A stretch of 6,130 bases of DNA, from assembly GCA_016214925.1 (NCBI GenBank), contig JACRMO010000067.1, forward strand, positions 1 to 6,130, written 5' to 3'. Position numbers and translations under genes: made by a program. Origin of the DNA: Gammaproteobacteria bacterium. Lineage in GTDB: Bacteria > Pseudomonadota > Gammaproteobacteria > Thiohalobacterales > Thiohalobacteraceae. Positions 5,154 through 6,130 of this stretch are shown piece after piece (positions within the stretch are counted from its first letter, which is position 1; every line of letters starts with the position of its first letter). Below the pieces are notes generated by a model. It was not told the DNA's origin and made no database searches. It was given only the letters and a program-made list of their open reading frames with translations.

Positions 5154-6124
5154 TGGATGCCGAATCCCTGCTCCTGCGGTTTCCGGAATTCGTCGCCGAG
5201 GTCCGTGGCCTGTCGCCGGAGGGTTTCTGGTTCATTCTGGCGCTGCTTGTCGTTGCCACCAGCGCCGCGTTTTACTTCATCTGGCGCAGTCTGCATCGCG
5301 CGCGTCTCATCGAAGATACACCCACCGCGCGTATCCGTTCCGCGCATCAGGGTTATCTGGAACTCGAAGGTGATGGCCGTCTGCTCGACGGGCCGCCTAT
5401 CGTGGGGCCGCTGACCGGTACGCACTGTCTCTGGTATCGCTACCAGATCGAGCACCGCGAATCGCATCGCGACAGTCGCGGGCACAGTCATAGTTCGTGG
5501 CGCACGATTCAATCCGGCGTCAGCGATGGTCTGTTTCTGATCGAGGATGAGACCGGACGCTGCATTGTCGATCCCGACGGCGCCGAAGTGATCGTCGAAG
5601 AGAAGGATGTCTGGTATGGCTACGCTGGGTTTCCGCGCGGTGGCCCGCCGGTGACGAAGTCCTGGTTCCGTTTGAGTGGTGGCGATTACCGCTATACCGA
5701 GGAGCGGCTCATGCCGGGGCCGGTGTATGCGCTGGGCTGGTTCAATACCGTGCGCAATGCGGCGAGCGATATGAGTGCCGATGTCAGTGCGGTGCTGCGT
5801 GAATGGAAGGCCGATCAAACCGGGGTGCTCGCGCGCTTCGATCGCAACGGCGATGGCAAGCTCGACACCAACGAATGGGATGCCGCGCGCGCGGCAGCCT
5901 TGCAGGAAGTCATGAAGCTGCGCAGTCAGCGTCCGGCGCTGCCGTTCAGCAATCTGCTGTCGCGCTCGACCAGCGACCGGCAGCCGTTCCTGCTGTCGGC
6001 GATTCCGCAGCAGGTGCTGACGGCGCGCTATCGGCGGCACGCGCTGATAGCGCTGGTGCTGACGTTCGTCGGCGTGGTGGCCACAGTGTTGTACGTCACC
6101 GCACGATTCGACTTTCCGGGTTGA
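5153..6124 (+). CDS. GIDE-like two-TM membrane protein with EF-hand loop, LemA partner
   Basis: The 323-residue product has a membrane segment at about 24-44, a large hydrophilic middle, and a second membrane segment at about 297-316. Such architecture, plus TPTARIRSAHQGYLELEGDGR (56-76), GPLTGTHCLWYRYQIE (85-100), FLIEDETGRCIVDPDGAEV (128-146) and the YRYTEERLMPGPVYALG stretch (179-195), matches bacterial proteins annotated as GIDE-domain or 'E3 ubiquitin ligase-like'. That name comes from a mitochondrial homologue; no RING finger is present here, so ligase activity should not be assumed. FDRNGDGKLDTNEW (229-242) is a complete EF-hand loop with Asp230, Asn232, Asp234, Lys236, Asp238 and Glu241 at positions 1, 3, 5, 7, 9 and 12, so calcium binding is likely. 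A His-rich stretch (HRESHRDSRGHSHSSW, 101-116) is also notable. The ATG overlaps the lemA stop (TGATG). Confidence 0.8.
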   Translation: MDAESLLLRFPEFVAEVRGLSPEGFWFILALLVVATSAAFYFIWRSLHRARLIEDTPTARIRSAHQGYLELEGDGRLLDGPPIVGPLTGTHCLWYRYQIEHRESHRDSRGHSHSSWRTIQSGVSDGLFLIEDETGRCIVDPDGAEVIVEEKDVWYGYAGFPRGGPPVTKSWFRLSGGDYRYTEERLMPGPVYALGWFNTVRNAASDMSADVSAVLREWKADQTGVLARFDRNGDGKLDTNEWDAARAAALQEVMKLRSQRPALPFSNLLSRSTSDRQPFLLSAIPQQVLTARYRRHALIALVLTFVGVVATVLYVTARFDFPG

Positions 6125-6130
6125 CACTGG

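Noticed and set aside
6121..6126. TTGACA at the right edge as a -35 box
   Set aside because: It overlaps the stop codon and the window ends before any -10 could be seen.
4997..6127. Long open frame on the minus strand (376 codons) opposite lemA and the GIDE-like gene
   Set aside because: It is an antisense shadow; the plus-strand frames have family motifs, ribosome sites and coupled start-stop overlap.

Overview
The window is about 60% GC, gene-dense, and carries proteobacterial-type operons, mostly read on the + strand. The likely source is a gammaproteobacterium. The reasons are a fructokinase very close to enterobacterial Mak, methionine-salvage genes in the order mtnB-mtnD-mtnC, an RluA-type pseudouridine synthase, and a REP palindrome of the kind scattered through Pseudomonas and Xanthomonas-like genomes (arms TGTGGGAGTGGC / GCCGCTCCTACA around TTTA). 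The genus cannot be named from this sequence alone.

Layout. Positions 1-206 (minus) hold the N-terminus of a rhodanese-type sulfurtransferase cut by the window edge. It diverges from mak (270-1172, plus), a ROK-family fructokinase. The 236-nt gap 1173-1408 holds one complete copy of a roughly 95-nt hairpin-forming repeat, a 40-nt tandem half-copy before it, and a good sigma-70-like promoter for the next gene. mtnB (1409-2065) and mtnD (2062-2613) overlap by four bases and encode methylthioribulose-1-phosphate dehydratase and acireductone dioxygenase. A second copy of the repeat, inverted and about 90% identical by hand alignment, fills the mtnD-mtnC gap. mtnC (2726-3260, enolase-phosphatase) is broken: it keeps all its catalytic HAD motifs but lacks about 50 residues of the cap region and meets a TAA with a frame change at 2804. 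A REP palindrome follows.

From 3322 there is a small uncharacterised protein (102 aa). An RluA-type pseudouridine synthase with an S4-like N-terminus (3646-4518) follows. Last is a tightly coupled pair: a LemA-family membrane protein (4581-5153) and a two-TM GIDE-like protein with a textbook EF-hand loop (5153-6124), whose start overlaps the lemA stop.

How the genes work together. MtnB, MtnC and MtnD catalyse consecutive steps of the methionine (methylthioadenosine) salvage pathway, from methylthioribulose-1-phosphate to the 2-oxo acid precursor of methionine. If the mtnC lesion is real and not an assembly error, the pathway is interrupted unless mtnC is supplied elsewhere or the CCC-TAA site is decoded by +1 frameshifting. 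LemA and its partner probably act together at the inner membrane; their biochemical role is not established. Nothing here looks like a defence system, CRISPR array, prophage or classical insertion sequence. The most unusual items are the hairpin repeat family flanking mtnBD, the broken mtnC, and the EF-hand in the LemA partner.
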